Of a stretch of 64,000 nucleotides of DNA, positions 18,754 through 29,361 are shown piece after piece. The DNA lies in contig NC_053389.1 in NCBI RefSeq assembly GCF_905171765.1, positions 744,621,146 through 744,685,145 of the forward strand, in the 5' to 3' direction. The notes under the pieces were generated by a model. It had not been told where the DNA came from, ran no database searches, and saw only the letters and a program-made list of their open reading frames with translations. The first letter of the stretch is position 1. Every line of letters starts with the position of its first letter. This stretch comes from Bufo bufo. Taxonomy: Eukaryota; Chordata; Amphibia; Anura; Bufonidae. The position numbers and the translations under genes are program-made.

Positions 18754-19410
18754 CTGAAAGTTATATTCATATGTTGTGCTGTTGTTTCTAAATAAATCCC
18801 TGTTGTTCATTGTGCTACACCTGATGGAGCCCTGATTAATCAGCTGCCAACAACCTCCCTCATATACAACTGAAGTCAGAAAGAGCAGAGATATAAATAT
18901 ATAAATTACAAGTTTTATTGAATCTTTTTCCACAAAACAATACTGTATATCAATCTGCTCAGCTCCTCCTGCTCTATAACCTGCTGCCTGATGATTGAAC
19001 TGCATTTCATGGTAATAGGTTCCCTTTAAGAAATGTGTGTACCACTGTAGGTTAAACATGTGTAAGATGTAGTGAGTAGTGACTTTACAGTCGACCTGTG
19101 AAGCTGGGATAACATCCAAGTGAGCCATACTGTATACCGTCAAACAGGATGTGGATGGGCACTTCAAATATGTATATGTCAAAGTTCACTGTCATTGATA
19201 TAAACTGCACTGTAAATTATTGGCAGGTGCCAAGTTGTAAGAGGTTAATTGCCATACAGGTCTTTGTTCTCACTCTGTGAAACAAGGACCTGTGATAGGT
19301 CAAAAAGAAAAGACTAGCCAGCTTTCCGCAAAGAGAAACATCTGTGTAGAGAGTGGCATTCCAGAATGTTCTAAAGGGAGACAGCATGTGCAGATGGTTG
19401 TGGCTGAGGG
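18754..19410. other. Unassigned DNA
   Basis: No gene, terminal repeat or tandem array is evident. A word such as AGGTTCCCTTTAAG near 19018 suggests fragments of short interspersed repeats. The last part (19220-19410) is continuous with 21327 onward once the hAT-type element is removed. Confidence 0.3.
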
Positions 19411-19689
19411 CAGGGGTGTACATAGAAATCACTGGGCCCCATAGCAAGAATATGAATTGGGCCCCCTAACCCCACCCACTACCCACGCCTGGCCCATCCC
19501 ACCTCCTGTCCTGGCTCCTCCCTGCCACCCCCCCATTTGCCAATAAAGAAATGTATACATAAGTCCGTACGTATTCGTACTGACCCAGAGAATGAAGCGC
19601 ACAGGTCAGTTTTGCGGCAAAGGGAATGCCGTAGGAACAAAACCCTGTGGTATCTGTATCTATGGGACTCCTGTGGATATTCCATAAAA

Positions 19690-19985
19690 ATTTTATCTGC
19701 AGTCCTATGTAACACTACAAATAACACAGTGATAACTCTCTGAGTACTGATAATGTAGTAGATGTCACCTGTGGTCCTATGTAACAGCACAAATAACACA
19801 GTGATAGCTCTCTGAATACAGATAACACAGTGATGGCTCTCTGATTACCTAAAATGTAGTAGTGTTACCTTCAGTCCTATGTAACACCACAGATAATACT
19901 AGTGTAGACCATGTGGTAGTGTTACCTGCAGTCCTATGTAAAACCACAGATACCACTAGTGTAGATCATGTGCTAGTGTTACTTA
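19690..19985 (+). repeat. Short tandem repeat inside the hAT-type element
   Basis: Four to five imperfect copies around CAGTCCTATGTAACACCAC / AGATAACACTAGTGTAGACC / TAGTGTTACCTG, ~58-60 bp each. Confidence 0.75.
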
Positions 19986-20147
19986 CGTCCTTAGTGTGCC
20001 TCCCTCTGTCTCTCCCATGGGATTCCATGTTGGCGGCGCTGCCTCCTCTTCCATCTTCTTCTTCTTCTTGCCCCACACAGAACGTCCTGATGCAGCTGTG
20101 TCAAGACATAGGAAAACTGTGGGCATGGTGATGGTGACACACAGGGA

Positions 20148-20172
20148 CAGACACACACACACACAGGGAGAG

Positions 20173-20202
<30 letters not shown>
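20148..20202 (+). repeat. CA microsatellite
   Basis: ACACACACAC runs with interspersed GGGAGAGA. The short CT/GT-type open frames across it are simple-repeat artefacts. Confidence 0.95.
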
Positions 20203-20205
<3 letters not shown>

Positions 20206-20404
20206 TAGAATAAATATGATCACATCACACATCACTGCTCCTGCCTGTCTGCTTTGGTAAAGCCGGGCATAGATGGGCTATGTGAGGCTTTAGCAGAGTG
20301 GGCACAGGACAGTGGACACAGGGCGCGATATGTATGCGAGCACAGCTGAACGAGTGCAGGGCAGGAGCCCGCATAAACATAGCTCCTCCTGCCTGTGTCA
20401 TACC

Positions 20405-20630
20405 CCTCCCCCGGGCATTTTGGGGGGTATTTGGGGTTGGATAACCCCTTCAACTCCTTGCTGCTGATGCTGAGTGTGCACATAGCCACCAGTCAAATCC
20501 CCCATCCCCCTAAAGGTGACTTATGTGCTGGTGGGAGGGGATATGATTGGTGGCTATGTGCACACCCAGCATCAGCAGCAAGGAGTTAAAACCCCTATAA
20601 TGCCCCCCAAAATGCCCGGGGGTGGGGGGG
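20405..20630. repeat. ~80-bp-armed inverted repeat
   Basis: The left arm (about 20405-20490: CCCGGGCATTTTGGGGGG ... CTCCTTGCTGCTGATGCTGA ... GTGCACATAGCCACC) is mirrored by the right arm (about 20548-20628: GGTGGCTATGTGCACAC ... CAGCATCAGCAGCAAGGAG ... CCCCCCAAAATGCCCGGG). The loop is ~55 bp. A strong hairpin within a non-autonomous element, possibly a nested MITE. Confidence 0.85.
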
Positions 20631-21334
20631 TGAGGAGTAGGAGGAAAGCACATTGGAGCACATTGTCCTCCTGAATCCTCTATGAGCCTACAGCCCCCCC
20701 CCCCCCCCCTTAAAAAACAAAACAAAAAAAACACTGCTTGCTGCTGCCCTCCCCGATCAAGAATACCCTTATGATGCAAGCACATTGTTCTCCTGACTAA
20801 GTCATCTCTACGAGCCTATAGGGCCCCCCTCCCCCTCTCCCTGTGGCACTAGACAACAGTGTGTTTATGTGCACTGTTCACTGTCCGGACGGAGCGGTCC
20901 TTCAGTCTAAGCAGGAAGGGGGGGGGGGGGGATTGCAGTTGAACTCACTGTAATGATGAATTGAGGCAGACTTGAGCGCAGCAGAAGGATACTACTCTGG
21001 GTGCACGGCTCTGTTTGTGCTTCAGCGGTGCCTGCTCCTGCTGCCTGCCAGGCGATACACTGGCCAATCAGCAGCAGGATCTTTGCGCTGCTAAACGCTG
21101 ATTGGCCAGTGTAAAATGCAGGGAACGAGCGAGCCCGCAGCCCGGATCATGGATCGGTCGGGGGAGGATGGGGCAGGACGGCCGGACCCAAGGGGAAACT
21201 TAACTTTGTGAATAAACTGTGCAGAGTAGACATAGGGGGCGGAGCCTTCCATGCCCTCCGGGCCCCCCTGTGCCGCGGGCCCCATAGCAAACGGCGTGGT
21301 CTGCCTATATTGGCGGTACGCCACTGGCTGAGGG

Positions 21335-22702
21335 TAAGCCACACCTGGGGATTATAAGTGTATAGGTGTACCGTGGCCTGTGGTCACAACTGTATAAAGT
21401 GTGTGTGCAACATGGAGACTAGCCAAGGCCTAAACCAAGAAGCATTCAGTTGTCTTCATCACTGCTCCAAAGAAGGAGAATCCAGGGCAAAGTTGCCATT
21501 GCCAATTAAATTGAGTGGAACGCCAGAGGAGAAAGTAGGCCTGCTGCCACCAGTAGAGACTTTGTAACCACGAAGCCAATTGCCTGTTGTGAGACTATTG
21601 TAACCATTAGGCGAGTTGCCTCTTGTAGGAACCACCAAGCTTTTTGCCCTTCAGTAGAAGCATTGCTTCAGGTTACAACTGTGTTCACCTGTTTTCTTCC
21701 ACCATCCTTCAGTGGGAAGCCACATATACCACGCACTGGTCAGATAGATCCTGGATTTTTGTTATATGCCTAAGGGGATCTGTCCTGTCCACCATCTTCC
21801 TCACAACAGTTCTCTGTCTGGCCGTGAGATGAATGGTTGGAGAAATAGCCTGCCTCCACTGCTCTGACTGCCATAGAAGATGACTGCAGATATTCCCTGC
21901 AGTCGTCTATGCCCTACTTTCTAGCAGAAAACGGCAGAGATCTGAAGAAAATTAACCCTTGTGGTTTTAGCAATACTTCCTCAAGACTGTTTGTTTTAGG
22001 AACATGCAGAAAATACAGCACATTGTTAAACAGTATTGTCAGGTTTATGTCCTGTTTATCGTCATTACTCATTTGTAGGTTTAGTGTCCCTTTAAATTCT
22101 ACCACTGAATATTCTAAACATCCCATGTGAACAATCCTATACTTCAGTAATGAACATTATTGGCATTAATACTAATCAGTCCGATCAACTGTTAATATTG
22201 CAACAGCTCATTGTCTGTACTTTGTGTACATCTTATAGGCTGATCAGTATACATAATGAGAACATGCCTCATTGTTCAATTCTGTTAACATTCATGGCGT
22301 TGTTTTACACCATTGCACAGGGATTTGTATTAATTTGGTATTAATATGCTGCTTCATGCAATATTAAGTGAGTTTCCTTTTGTTCATTGATAATGGTTTT
22401 AAGCTGCATTGAGATTTCATTTTACGTCCTTTGTTTAATCTTCTTTTTGATTTTCAACCAATCACAAAAGGAATTAAAAAATAATATTGTTATATTTACA
22501 TTTGCATTTCTTTCTCTGCAGGAAGAACATATCTCATTTATTTAATTACTATAAATCTTGCATTATCCTTGGCAGTTTTTTTTCTTGAAATCTTCAAGCA
22601 TCCTACAGGGCAGATTTATCAATGTAATTACTTTAGTTTTATGTTATAATTGTCCTCAAGAAATGGTGGTTGGTACCGTTTTTGACACCTTCATTTACTT
22701 TA
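21335..22702. other. Unassigned DNA, possible LTR-like start
   Basis: GGGATTATAAGTGTATAGG at about 21348-21366 could be a TATA region, and GGCAATTGCC-like words recur to 21640, but no partner copy or coding domain is visible. From 21840 to 22702 the DNA is AT-rich and looks like unique sequence. Short open frames here are not supported by any motif. Confidence 0.3.
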
Positions 22703-22886
22703 GGCCTCTTTCACACAACCTTATGGCTTTTTCAGTGTTTTGCAGTCCGTTTTTCACGGATCCGTTGTTCCGTTCCGTGGAGTACATTCATTTTTTTTTG
22801 CGGAACCATTGAAATGAATGGTTCCGTATAGGGAAAGCAAAAAACGGCCCCTAAACGGAAAAAAAAATGGTTGTGTGAAAGAGGCC
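22703..22886. mobile_element. 184-bp MITE, TTA target duplication
   Basis: Inverted ends GGCCTCTTTCACACAACC and complement of the same sequence (GGTTGTGTGAAAGAGGCC), with TTA at 22700-22702 and 22887-22889. The interior has CATTCATTTTTTTTTGCGGA / ACCATTGAAATGAATGGTTC. A compact near-perfect member of the TTA class. Confidence 0.9.
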
Positions 22887-22904
22887 TTAGGAAAAGGAAA
22901 GCTA

Positions 22905-23290
22905 TAGGGTGGCAAGCATAGGTAAGGGAATCAAGTGTATTTGCAGCGACCTGTGAGGAGCTTGAGAGGAACATGGAAGTGGTAGCGGCTCTAACAATAT
23001 GATGTCACAGTGATCTCCCTCAGGCCGATGCTCCCTAGGGCCAGTGCAACTAATAGAGGGTGCAGCTTTTCTTCCCTCAGGGCACACCCTGATTTCTTGC
23101 CTGATGCTAGTTGTGGTGCCGGTGACTGTCCATGTGGGTGTAAGGCAGGGTGTGTAGTGCAATGGCCACCATATGATGCAGTAGGAGTCAGGAAACCATG
23201 CCAGAGGTAAAAGAATAAAAGTCTTTCTTTACAGAGTGCAAAATACGGGTTGTAGTACATCCAACAACATCCAACAACAATCTGGTAAAT
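22905..23290. mobile_element. LTR-like block related to 54780-55060
   Basis: Words in the same order as at 54780-55060: GCAGCGACC, GGTGCAGCTTTTCTTCCCT / CAGGGCACACCCTGATTTCT, CCTGATGCTAGTTGTGGTGC and AAGGCAGGG. The two loci are direct, diverged copies of one repeat. The family is not identified; position beside a Gypsy element at 55 kb suggests LTR sequence. Confidence 0.4.
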
Positions 23291-23762
23291 TATTTACCCA
23301 GATAGTGAGATATGGAAGCTGGCAAAATGGCAAATAATGGCACTTTTGGCATGTTATCTTGCATCTCTCTCACTAGAATCTCTGGCAAGTAACTGTAATC
23401 TTGCTATTATGGTTGTAGTTTCCACTATGGTATACAGGTCTGTATAGGCATGTCTGGCCAAAATGTGGTTATGTGTGACAGGTGTCTCAACAGTAATTCC
23501 TCATAAGTAGGGATGAGCGAACCCGAACTGTATAGTTCGGGTTCGTACCGAATTTTGGGGTGTCCGTGACACGGACCCGAACCTTTTCGTAAAAGTCCGG
23601 GTTCGGGTTCGGTGTTCGGCGCTTTCTTGGCGCTTTTTGAAAGGCTGCAAAGCAGCCAATCAACAAGCGTCATACTACTTGCCCCAAGAGGCCATCACAG
23701 CCTTGCCTATTATTGGCATGGCTGTGATTGGCCAGTGCAGCATGTGACCCAGCCTCTATATA

Positions 23763-25334
23763 CACTGCGTGCAGAATTATTAGGCAAATGAGTATTTTGA
23801 CCACATCATCCTCTTTATGCATGTTGTCTTACTCCAAGCTGTATAGGCTCAAAAGCCTACTACCAATTAAGCATATTAGGTGATGTGCATCTCTGTAATG
23901 AGAAGGGGTGTGGTCTAATGACATCAACACCCTATATTAGGTGTGCATAATTATTAGGCAACTTCCTTTCCTTTGGCAAAATGGGTCAAAAGAAGGACTT
24001 GACAGGCTCAGAAAAGTCAAAAATAGTGAGATATCTTGCAGAGGGATGCAGCACTCTTAAAATTGCAAAGCTTCTGAAGCGTGATCATCGAACAATCAAG
24101 CGTTTCATTCAAAATAGTCAACAGGGTCGCAAGAAGCGTGTGGAAAAACCAAGGCGCAAAATAACTGCCCATGAACTGAGAAAAGTCAAGCGTGCAGCTG
24201 CCAAGATGCCACTTGCCACCAGTTTGACCATATTTCAGAGCTGCAACATCACTGGAGTGCCCAAAAGCACAAGGTGTGCAATACTCACAGACATGGCCAA
24301 GGTAAGAAAGGCTGAAAGACGACCACCACTGAACAAGACACACAAGCTGAAACGTCAAGACTGGGCCAAGAAATATCTCAAGACTGATTTTTTTAAGGTT
24401 TTATGGACTGATGAAATGAGAGTGAGTCTTGATGGGCCAGATGGATGGGCCCGTGGCTGGATTGGTAAAGGGCAGAGAGCTCCAGTCCGACTCAGACGCC
24501 AGCAAGGTGGAGGTGGAGTACTGGTTTGGGCTGGTATCATCAAAGATGAGCCTGTGGGGCCTTTTCGGGTTGAGGATGGAGTCAAGCTCAACTCCCAGTC
24601 CTACTGCCAGTTTCTGGAAGACACCTTCTTCAAGCAGTGGTACAGGAAGAAGTCTGCATCCTTCAAGAAAAACATGATTTTCATGCAGGACAATGCTCCA
24701 TCACACGCGTCCAAGTACTCCACAGGGTGGCTGGCAAGAAAGGGTATAAAAGATATAAAAGAAGAAAATCTAATGACATGGCCTCCTTGTTCACCTGATC
24801 TGAACCCCATTGAGAACCTGTGGTCCATCATCAAATGTGAGATTTACAAGGAGGGAAAACAGTACACCTCTCTGAACAGTGTCTGGGAGGCTGTGGTTGC
24901 TGCTGCACGCAATGTTGATGGTGAACAGATCAAAACACTGACAGAATCCATGGATGGCAGGCTTTTGAGTGTCCTTGCAAAGAAAGGTGGCTATATTGGT
25001 CACTGATTTGTTTTTGTTTTGTTTTTGAATGTCAGAAATGTATATTTGTGAATGTTGAGATGTTATATTGGTTTCACTGGTAAAAATAAATAATTGAAAT
25101 GGGTATATATTTGTTTTTTGTTAAGTTGCCTAATAATTATGCACAGTAATAGTCACCTGCACACACAGATATCCCCCTAAAATAGCTAAAACTAAAAACA
25201 AACTAAAAACTACTTCCAAAAATATTCAGCTTTGATATTAATGAGTTTTTTGGGTTCATTGAGAACATGGTTGCTGTTCAATAATAAAATTAATCCTCAA
25301 AAATACAACTTGCCTAATAATTCTGCACTCCCTG
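23763..25334 (+). mobile_element. Tc1-type transposon inserted in hAT-A
   Basis: The outer ends are CACTGCGTGCAGAATTATTA and the complement of CAGGGAGTGCAGAATTATTA, flanked by TA (23761-23762 and 25335-25336). A second, inner copy GTGCATAATTATTAGGCAAC occurs at both ends (about 23942-23961 and its complement at 25123-25143), giving an IR/DR arrangement like that of Sleeping Beauty-type elements. Deleting the element restores CCTCTATATAAGC, which hAT-B shows intact at about 59603-59620. It carries one intact transposase gene. Confidence 0.95.
23981..25006 (+). CDS. Tc1/mariner-type transposase (341 aa, intact)
   Basis: ATG at 23981; an uninterrupted frame to TGA. Residues ~1-50 (LTGSEKSKIVRYLAEGCSTL...IAKLLKRDHRTIKRFI) form the first helix-turn-helix. 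A basic linker (GRKKRVEKPRRKIT) and a second HTH region to ~105 follow. The catalytic core has Asp144 (VLWTDEMRVSL), a glycine-rich loop (RRQQGGGGVLVWAGI), Asp237 (FMQDNAPSH) and Glu278 (SPDLNPIENLW). Forty residues lie between the last two acids, against 34 in classic Tc1; the extra six lie around KDIKEENLM. Length is normal for the superfamily. It cuts and pastes the element by binding the flanking inverted repeats. All catalytic residues are present, so it may be active. Confidence 0.95.
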   Translation: MGQKKDLTGSEKSKIVRYLAEGCSTLKIAKLLKRDHRTIKRFIQNSQQGRKKRVEKPRRKITAHELRKVKRAAAKMPLATSLTIFQSCNITGVPKSTRCAILTDMAKVRKAERRPPLNKTHKLKRQDWAKKYLKTDFFKVLWTDEMRVSLDGPDGWARGWIGKGQRAPVRLRRQQGGGGVLVWAGIIKDEPVGPFRVEDGVKLNSQSYCQFLEDTFFKQWYRKKSASFKKNMIFMQDNAPSHASKYSTGWLARKGIKDIKEENLMTWPPCSPDLNPIENLWSIIKCEIYKEGKQYTSLNSVWEAVVAAARNVDGEQIKTLTESMDGRLLSVLAKKGGYIGH

Positions 25335-25600
25335 TAAGCTTGGGTCACGTAGCGCTGCACGTCACTCTGCTAATTCAAGCATAGGGAGAGGTTGCAGCTG
25401 CGACGTTAGGGCGAGATTAGGCAGATTAACTCCTCCAAAAGACTTCATTCTGTGATCGATCTGCAGCTGTGGATCATTGAAGTGCTAATATCGACTTGCT
25501 CACTTTTTTGAGGCTGCCCAGAGCGTTTTTAGATCACTTTTTTCTGGGGTGATCGGCGGCCATTTTGTGGCTTGTGGTGCGCCAGCACAAGCTACCACCA
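25335..25600 (+). other. hAT-A leader
   Basis: Continuation of the hAT-A 5' non-coding region after the Tc1 insertion. No reading frame; no strong repeat. The promoter is not recognisable by eye. Confidence 0.5.
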
Positions 25601-25912
25601 AGTGTATTTAACCATCAATAGTGTGGTTATTTTGTGCTATATCCTACCTCAGCTGCAGGCTGAGCCTGTGTCACCGAAGTGCATTTAACCATCAACAGTC
25701 TGGTTATTTTTTGGCCATATACTACATCAGCTGCAGGCTGAGCCTGTGTCACCGAAGTGCATTTAACCATCAACAGTCTGGTTATTTTTTGGCCATATAC
25801 TACATCTGGTGCAGGCTGAGCCTGTGTCACCCAAGTGCATTTAACCATCAATAGTGTGGTTATTTTTTGGCCATATACTACATCAGGGGCAAGTTGAGCC
25901 TGTCACCCAGTG
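25601..25912 (+). repeat. 79-bp tandem repeat in the hAT-A leader
   Basis: Four units of GTGCATTTAACCATCAACAG / CTGGTTATTTTTTGGCCATA / TACTACATCAGCTGCAGGCT / GAGCCTGTGTCACC. Units 2 and 3 are almost identical. Open frames of 74-77 codons across it on both strands are repeat artefacts. Confidence 0.9.
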
Positions 25913-26645
25913 CCTAAAAAATAGACCTGACATTTCTATTCAACCAAATTTGTACTGTTTTAGCTGGTCAAGTTATTTGTAGTGACCGTAAAAGCACACT
26001 TTTTGTTCTGGGTTAAAAAAATATTCCCAAATTTGCCATTCTCAAAATAACTAGTTTCTGCTATATGAGGCCTACTTGAAATCTATCCCAAAAAGGATAT
26101 CTTACATTGAAGGTGCTGATAGTGTCATTCAGAAAAACCTAAGACACACGCTACCGTGCAGATAGAAGTCTAATTCTGTGATTAAACCTATACCTGTCAC
26201 ACAGCGCAAAAAAAAAACAGGCCTCACATTTCTATTCAACCAAATCTGTACTGTTTTAGCTGGTCAAGTTATTTGTAGTGACCGTAAAAGCACATTTTTT
26301 GTTCTGGGTTGAAAAACTATTCCCAAATTTGCCATTCTCAAAATAACTAGTTTCAGATATATATGAGGCCTACTTGAAATCCATCCCAAAAAGGATATCT
26401 TACATTGAAGGTGCTGATAGTGTCATTCAGAAAAACCTAAGACACACGCTACCGTGCAGATAGTAGTCTAATTCTGTGATTAAACCTATACCTGTCACAC
26501 AGCGCAAAAAAAAAACAGGCCTCACATTTCTATTCAACCAAATCTGTACTGTTTTAGCTGGTCAAGTTATTTGTAGTGACCGTAAAAGCACAGTTTTTGT
26601 TCTGGGTTGAAAAACTATTCCCAAATTTGCCATTCTCAAAATTGT
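25913..26645 (+). repeat. ~300-bp subterminal repeats of hAT-A (R units), set 1
   Basis: Two full R units and one partial one. Each begins near CCTCACATTTCTATTCAACC (CCTGACATTTC in the first). Each contains GTACTGTTTTAGCTGGTCAA, CGTGCAGATAGAAGTCTAAT and an A9-10 run before the next unit. The last partial unit ends at ATTCTCAAAATTGTGGTGAA, just before the transposase ATG. Sets 2 (28628-29347) and 3 (37450-38168) are near-identical. Confidence 0.9.
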
Positions 26646-26659
26646 GGTGAACGGGAACA

Positions 26660-28630
26660 ATGAGGAAAACATCTAATAAGGGACGCGGACGCGGACGTGG
26701 ACATGGTCGTGGTGGTGTTAGTGGACCCTCTGGTGCTGGGAGAGGACGTGGCCGTTCTGCCACAGCCACACGTCCTAGTGAACCAACTACCTCAGGTCCC
26801 AGTAGCCAGCAGAATTTACAGCGATATTTGGTGGGGCCCAATGCCGTTCTAAGGATGGTAAGGCCTGAGCAGGTACAGGCATTAGTCAATTGGGTGGCCA
26901 ACAGTGGATCCAGCACGTTCACATTATCTCCCACCCAGTCTTCTGCAGAAAGCGCACAGATGGCGCATGAAAACCAAGCCCATCGGTCTGTCACATCACC
27001 CCCATGCATATCAGGGAAACTGTCTGAGCCTCAAGTTATGCAGCAGTCTCTTATGCTGTTTAAAGACTCTGCTGCCAGGGTTTCCCAAGGGCATCCACCT
27101 AGCCCTTCCCCAGGGGTGGAAGAGATAGAATGCACTAACGCACAACCACTTATTTTTCCTGATGATGAGGACATGGGAATACCACCTCAGCACGTCTCTG
27201 ATGATGATGAAACACAGGTGCCAACTGCTGCGTCTTTCTGCAGTGTGCAGACGGAACAGGAGGTCAGGGATCAAGACTGGGTGGAAGACGATGCAGGGGA
27301 CGATGAGGTCCTAGACCCCACATGGAATGAAGGTCGTGCCACTGACTTTCACAGTTCGGAGAAAGAGGCGGTGGTGAGACCGAGCCAACAGCGTAGCAAA
27401 AGAGGGAGCAGTGGGCAAAATCAGAACAACCGCCGCCAAGAGACTCCGCCTGCTACTGACCGCCGCCATCTGGGACCGAGCACCCCAAAGGCAGCTTCAA
27501 GGAGTTCCCTGGCATGGCACTTCTTCAAACAATGTGCTGACGACAAGACCCGAGTTGTTTGCACGCTGTGCCATCAGAGCCTGAAGCGAGGCATTAACGT
27601 TCTGAACCTTAGCACAACCTGCATGACCAGGCACCTGCATGCAAAGCATGAACTGCAGTGGAGTAAACACCTTAAAAACAAGGAAGTCACTCAGGCTCCC
27701 CCTGCTACCTCTTCTGCTGCTGCCGCCTCAGCCTCTTCTGCTGCTGCCGCCGCCTCGGCCTCTTCTGCTGCTGCTGCCGCCGCCTCGGCCTCTTCCTCTG
27801 CCTCTGGAGGAACGTTGGCACCTGCCGCCCGGCAAACATGGGATGTACCACCAACACCACCACCTGCGTCACCAAGCATCTCAACCATGTCACACGGCAG
27901 CGTTCAGCTCTCAATCTCACAAACATTTGAGAGAAAGCGTAAATTCCCACCTAGCCACCCTCGATCCCTGGCCCTGAATGCCAGCATTTCTAAACTACTG
28001 GCCTATGAAATGCTGTCATTTAGGCTGGTGGACACACACAGCTTCAAACAGCTCATGTCGCTTGCTGTCCCACAGTATGTTGTTCCCAGCCGCCACTACT
28101 TCTCCAAGAGAGCCGTGCCTTCCCTGCACAAACAAGTGTCCGATAAAATCAAGTGTGCACTGCGTAACGCCATCTGTGGCAAGGTCCACCTAACCACAGA
28201 TACGTGGACCAGTAAGCACGGCCAGGGACGCTATATCTCCCTAACTGCACACTGGGTAAATGTAGTGGCGGCTGGGCCCCAGGCGGAGAGCTGTTTGGCG
28301 CACGTCCTTCTGCCGCCAAGGATCGCAGGGCAACATTCTTTGCCTCCTGTCTCCTCCTCCTCCTACTCAGCTTCCTCCTCCTCTTCTTCCACCTGCTCAT
28401 CCAGTCAGCCACACACCTTCACCACCAACTTCAGCACAGCCCGGGGTAAACGTCAGCAGGCCGTTCTGAAACTCATATGTTTGGGGGACAGGCCCCACAC
28501 CGCACAGGAGTTGTGGGGGGGTATAGAACAACAGACCGACGAGTGGTTGCTGCCGGTGAGCCTCAAGCCCGGCCTGGTGGTGTGCGATAATGGGCGAAAT
28601 CTCGTTGCAGCTCTGGGACTAGCTGGGCCT
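26660..28630 (+). pseudogene. hAT-A transposase, copy 1 (truncated after the second Asp)
   Basis: ATG at 26660; reads to 28684, but only to about 28624 is it transposase. Residues 1-40 are RG-rich (KGRGRGRGHGRGG). An acidic stretch spans ~170-240. Residues ~284-340 form a BED zinc finger (CTLCHQSLKRGINVLN...TCMTRHLHAKH). An alanine/serine-rich tract from a GCx repeat spans ~350-390. The RNase-H-like core starts with Asp514 (HLTTDTWTS) and continues to Asp643 (VVCDNGRNLV). At ALGLA the sequence jumps to an R unit, so the insertion domain, third acidic residue and dimerisation domain are missing. A 3' fragment of this kind could act only as a DNA-binding protein, if expressed. Confidence 0.85.
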
Positions 28631-29347
28631 CACATTTCTATTCAACCAAATCTGTACTGTTTTAGCTGGTCAAGTTATTTGTAGTGACCGTAAAAGCACA
28701 TTTTTTGTTCTGGGTTGAAAAACTATTCCCAAATTTGCCATTCTCAAAATAACTACTGTCTGCTATATGAGGCCTACTTGAAATCTATCCCAAAAAGGAT
28801 ATCTTACATTGAAGGTGCTGATAGTGTCATTCAGAAAAACCTAAGACACACGCTACCGTGCAGATAGAAGTCTAATTCTGTGATTAAACCTATACCTGTC
28901 ACACAGCGCAAAAAAAAAACAGGCCTCACATTTCTATTCAACCAAATCTGTACTGTTTTAGCTGGTCAAGTTATTTGTAGTGACCGTAAAAGCACATTTT
29001 TTGTTCTGGGTTGAAAAACTATTCCCAAATTTGCCATTCTCAAAATAACTAGTTTCAGATATATATGAGGCCTACTTGAAATCTATCCCAAAAAGGATAT
29101 CTTACATTGAAGGTGCTGATAGTGTCATTCAGAAAAACCTAAGACACACGCTACCGTGCAGATAGTAGTCTAATTCTGTGATTAAACCTATACCTGTCAC
29201 ACAGCGCAAAAAAAAAACAGGCCTCACATTTCTATTCAACCAAATCTGTACTGTTTTAGCTGGTCAAGTTATTTGTAGTGACCGTAAAAGCACAGTTTTT
29301 GTTCTGGGTTGAAAAACTATTCCCAAATTTGCCATTCTCAAAATTGT
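28625..29347 (+). repeat. R units, set 2 (start of tandem unit 2)
   Basis: At 28624/28625 the transposase frame (GACTAGCTG) joins directly to GGCCTCACATTTCTATTCAA, the beginning of an R unit. This is the breakpoint of the 2.7-kb tandem duplication. Two full R units and a partial one follow, nearly identical to set 1. Confidence 0.9.
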
Positions 29348-29361
29348 GGTGAACGGGAACA

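Larger units (their letters stand above)
19411..21326. mobile_element. 1.9-kb hAT-type non-autonomous element, 8-bp target duplication
   Basis: The left end is CAGGGGTGTACATAGAAATC followed by ACTGGGCCCCATAGCA. The right end complement is CAGTGGCGTACCGCCAATAT with TTTGCTATGGGGCCC further in. GCTGAGGG lies at 19403-19410 and again at 21327-21334, an exact 8-bp duplication as made by hAT transposases. The interior is non-coding: a ~58-bp tandem repeat, a CA microsatellite, a large hairpin, C/G homopolymer runs and GC-rich DNA near the right end. Confidence 0.9.

Noticed and set aside
26554..27009. 151-codon antisense frame present identically at three places
   Set aside because: It is the reverse of the hAT transposase N-terminus and R unit; it recurs only because the segment is triplicated.
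26660..28684. Complete 674-aa hAT transposase or ZBED-type host gene
   Set aside because: After residue ~655 the frame reads into an R unit, and the third acidic residue and dimerisation domain are absent; it is a truncated tandem copy, not a single-copy host gene.
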